Origin: an uncultured Myxococcales bacterium
GTDB lineage: Bacteria; Myxococcota_A; UBA9042
Reading direction: 5' to 3'
Length of the DNA stretch: 6,548 nt
Assembly (NCBI GenBank): GCA_937915965.1
Contig: CALGHC010000094.1
Location: forward strand, 1-6,548
Shown here: piece after piece, positions 5,445-6,548 of the stretch
Position numbering within the stretch: the first letter of the stretch is position 1
Layout: every line of letters begins with the position of its first letter
Translations under genes and position numbers: made by a program
The notes under the pieces: generated by a model
What the model was told of the DNA's origin: nothing
The model's database searches: none
Seen by the model: the letters and a program-made list of their open reading frames with translations, nothing else

Positions 5445-6548
5445 CGCGCACCTCCCTCGGTCACGTGCGCAGCAGCAACCCGCGGAGCGCGCGTCGACAG
5501 GCGGGCGCTCGCGTCGCCGTCGTCGCCGTCGCCGTCGCCCTCGTCGCCATCGCCCTTGTCGCCGTCGCCGTCGCTCTTATCGCCGTCGCTCTTGTCGCCG
5601 TCACCATCGCCATCGCTCTTGTCGCCGTCACCATCGCCGTCGCTCTTGTCGCCGTCGCCGTCGTCGCTGGCCTCCTCCTCCGCGTCACCGTCGTCGCCAG
5701 CCTCTTCGTCGGCGTCCTTCGTCTCTCCCGCGTCGGCCCCGGCCCCGGCCGCGGCTGTGCCTGCGACATGATGGCCGCGGCGGAACAGCGCGTCGGTCAA
5801 CGTCAGCGAGAGCTGCGCAGACGCCTGCTTTTCGAAGAACGGGTTGCTCCACACCTGGGCGTCGACCCCCAGCAAGAAACCCTCGGTTGCGGTCCAGCGC
5901 GTCGCGACCGAGCCGGTGACCGAACGGTCGTAGCCGCGCACGTCGTGGTCAAACATCACCGCATCGACGTCACAAGCGACGTGCCACGCGTCGGCGATGC
6001 GCGCGCTGGCGTAGGCGCGGCCGCCGAGGAAGCCGTTGTCACCGTTATCGAGGCGCGTCGTGACCACGCCGGCCCGGTAGCGGCCCGCCTCGTCGATGCG
6101 CAGGCGCAGGTCAAGGAAGGTCCGGAAGCCGTCGCGGAAGCCATCGCTGTAGAGGAAATGCTCGTAGCCGCCGGCGACCGACAGCGCCCCCGGGGTGCGC
6201 AGGTCGAAGCCACCGCCAGCGATGCCGTCGGTCCGATCGACGAAGGCCAGGAAGATCGAGGTGCGTGGCAGCCAGGCGATCGGGTCGCGCAGCTCGCCGC
6301 GGGCATAGAGGGACAGGTGCTTGTTGACCGTCCAGGTGCCGTCAAGGCGCGCTTCGGCCAGGCCGCCAGTGATCAGGTCGTGTGCGTACGAACCGGTCCA
6401 CAGGACCGGCCCGACGCCGCGCAAGGCGAAGTCAGCGCCCGCGGTATGTCGTTCGAGGCCCTCCTCGCCGTCGGAATGCTGGTAGGCGAGCGCGACATGG
6501 CCGATCTCCCAGGGAATCCACGCGAGGCGCCCCCCCCAGATCAGTGAG
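5441..6548 (-). CDS. Outer-membrane beta-barrel-like protein with acidic Asp-Gly tail, 5'-truncated by window edge
   Basis: The frame is open to the right edge, so start and signal peptide are outside; a TTG at 6424 is unlikely to be the start because barrel-like sequence continues upstream of it. I do not recognise a named family. Numbering from the 6424 codon, residues 1-214 show alternating hydrophobic/polar strands rich in Tyr, Trp and Gly with turn sequences (for example LSLYARGEL, ALSVAGGYEHFLYSDG, FRTFLDLRLRI, FLLGVDAQVW, AQLSLTLTDALF), typical of outer-membrane barrels. The last strand ends in Phe214, where a barrel would normally finish. Instead 113 residues follow: an Ala/Gly/Glu/Asp linker, a (Ser)Asp-Gly-Asp-Gly-Asp-Lys repeat (254-303) and a short ordinary tail ending EGGAR. 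Its stop overlaps the cytochrome start (ATGA), so the pair is probably one complex, with the barrel acting as a sheath or channel (inference). Confidence 0.82.
   Translation of the reverse strand, partial: SLIWGGRLAWIPWEIGHVALAYQHSDGEEGLERHTAGADFALRGVGPVLWTGSYAHDLITGGLAEARLDGTWTVNKHLSLYARGELRDPIAWLPRTSIFLAFVDRTDGIAGGGFDLRTPGALSVAGGYEHFLYSDGFRDGFRTFLDLRLRIDEAGRYRAGVVTTRLDNGDNGFLGGRAYASARIADAWHVACDVDAVMFDHDVRGYDRSVTGSVATRWTATEGFLLGVDAQVWSNPFFEKQASAQLSLTLTDALFRRGHHVAGTAAAGAGADAGETKDADEEAGDDGDAEEEASDDGDGDKSDGDGDGDKSDGDGDGDKSDGDKSDGDGDKGDGDEGDGDGDDGDASARLSTRAPRVAAAHVTEGGAR
5451..5455 (-). promoter_or_regulatory. Ribosome binding site of the 13-heme cytochrome, inside the barrel gene
   Basis: On the minus strand GGAGG lies 6 nt before the ATG at 5444. 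It is encoded by the Glu-Gly-Gly codons near the end of the barrel protein. Together with the ATGA overlap this indicates translational coupling and supports the chosen start. Confidence 0.85.
5516..5665 (-). repeat. Asp-Gly-rich coding repeat in the barrel protein tail
   Basis: About 50 residues built from variants of SDGDGDGDK (two full nine-residue copies, plus SDGDK, SDGDGDK and GDGDEGDGDGDDG). At the DNA level it is an imperfect GGCGAC/GGTGAC/GGCGAT-type repeat with a 27-bp higher-order period. The DxDxDG spacing resembles calcium-binding loops of thrombospondin type 3 or dockerin-like repeats, but the simplicity of the sequence also fits plain slippage expansion. Confidence 0.9.

Noticed and set aside
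6530..6537. C8 run near the right edge as a possible frameshift in the barrel gene
   Set aside because: Translation on both sides of the run in the same minus-strand frame gives barrel-like sequence (Trp/Gly-rich) to the edge, so no frameshift is visible.
5465..6547. Long plus-strand open frame opposite the barrel gene, with a Val/Ala-rich hydrophobic stretch that looks like membrane helices
   Set aside because: The hydrophobic stretch is just the antisense reading of the Asp-Gly repeat (GTCGCC read as Val-Ala). The minus-strand frame has barrel strand patterns, an ATGA overlap and a ribosome binding site; the plus frame has no recognisable domain.

Overview
This is a GC-rich window from what is probably a respiratory, metal- or electrode-active Gram-negative bacterium. 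The heme content, lipoprotein and outer-membrane features, and heme-bearing sensor kinase fit deltaproteobacterial-type lineages (Myxococcota or Desulfobacterota). That placement is inference; nothing in the window fixes the taxon. Counting covalent heme c sites gives at least 25 in 6.5 kb: 11 in the first cytochrome, 1 in the kinase and 13 in the second cytochrome.

Layout. Plus strand, left to right: the 3' part of a multiheme cytochrome c (2-1111, 5' end outside the window); a membrane histidine kinase with a CXXCH motif in its periplasmic sensor (1175-3562); and a NarL/FixJ response regulator (3566-4216). Minus strand, right to left: an outer-membrane beta-barrel-like protein with a long Asp/Gly tail (6548-5441, 5' end outside the window), overlapping by 4 bases (ATGA) a 13-heme lipoprotein cytochrome (5444-4326). 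The two transcription units converge on a 109-bp intergenic region (4217-4325). Their promoters therefore most likely lie outside both window edges.

How the genes may work together (inference). The plus-strand cytochrome and the barrel/lipoprotein-cytochrome pair look like pieces of a periplasm-to-outer-membrane electron conduit. The kinase/regulator pair looks like a redox-sensing switch that could tune these genes to electron-acceptor state through its own heme c.

The most unusual signal is at the gene ends. All five genes finish in tandem repeats. In three of them the repeat spans the stop codon, so the last codons plus the stop are duplicated just downstream: 12 bp x3 after the first cytochrome, 27 bp x2 after the regulator, and 38 bp x2 after the second cytochrome. 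The other two carry in-frame coding repeats in their C-terminal tails. I see no RNA genes, CRISPR arrays, mobile elements or convincing intrinsic terminator.
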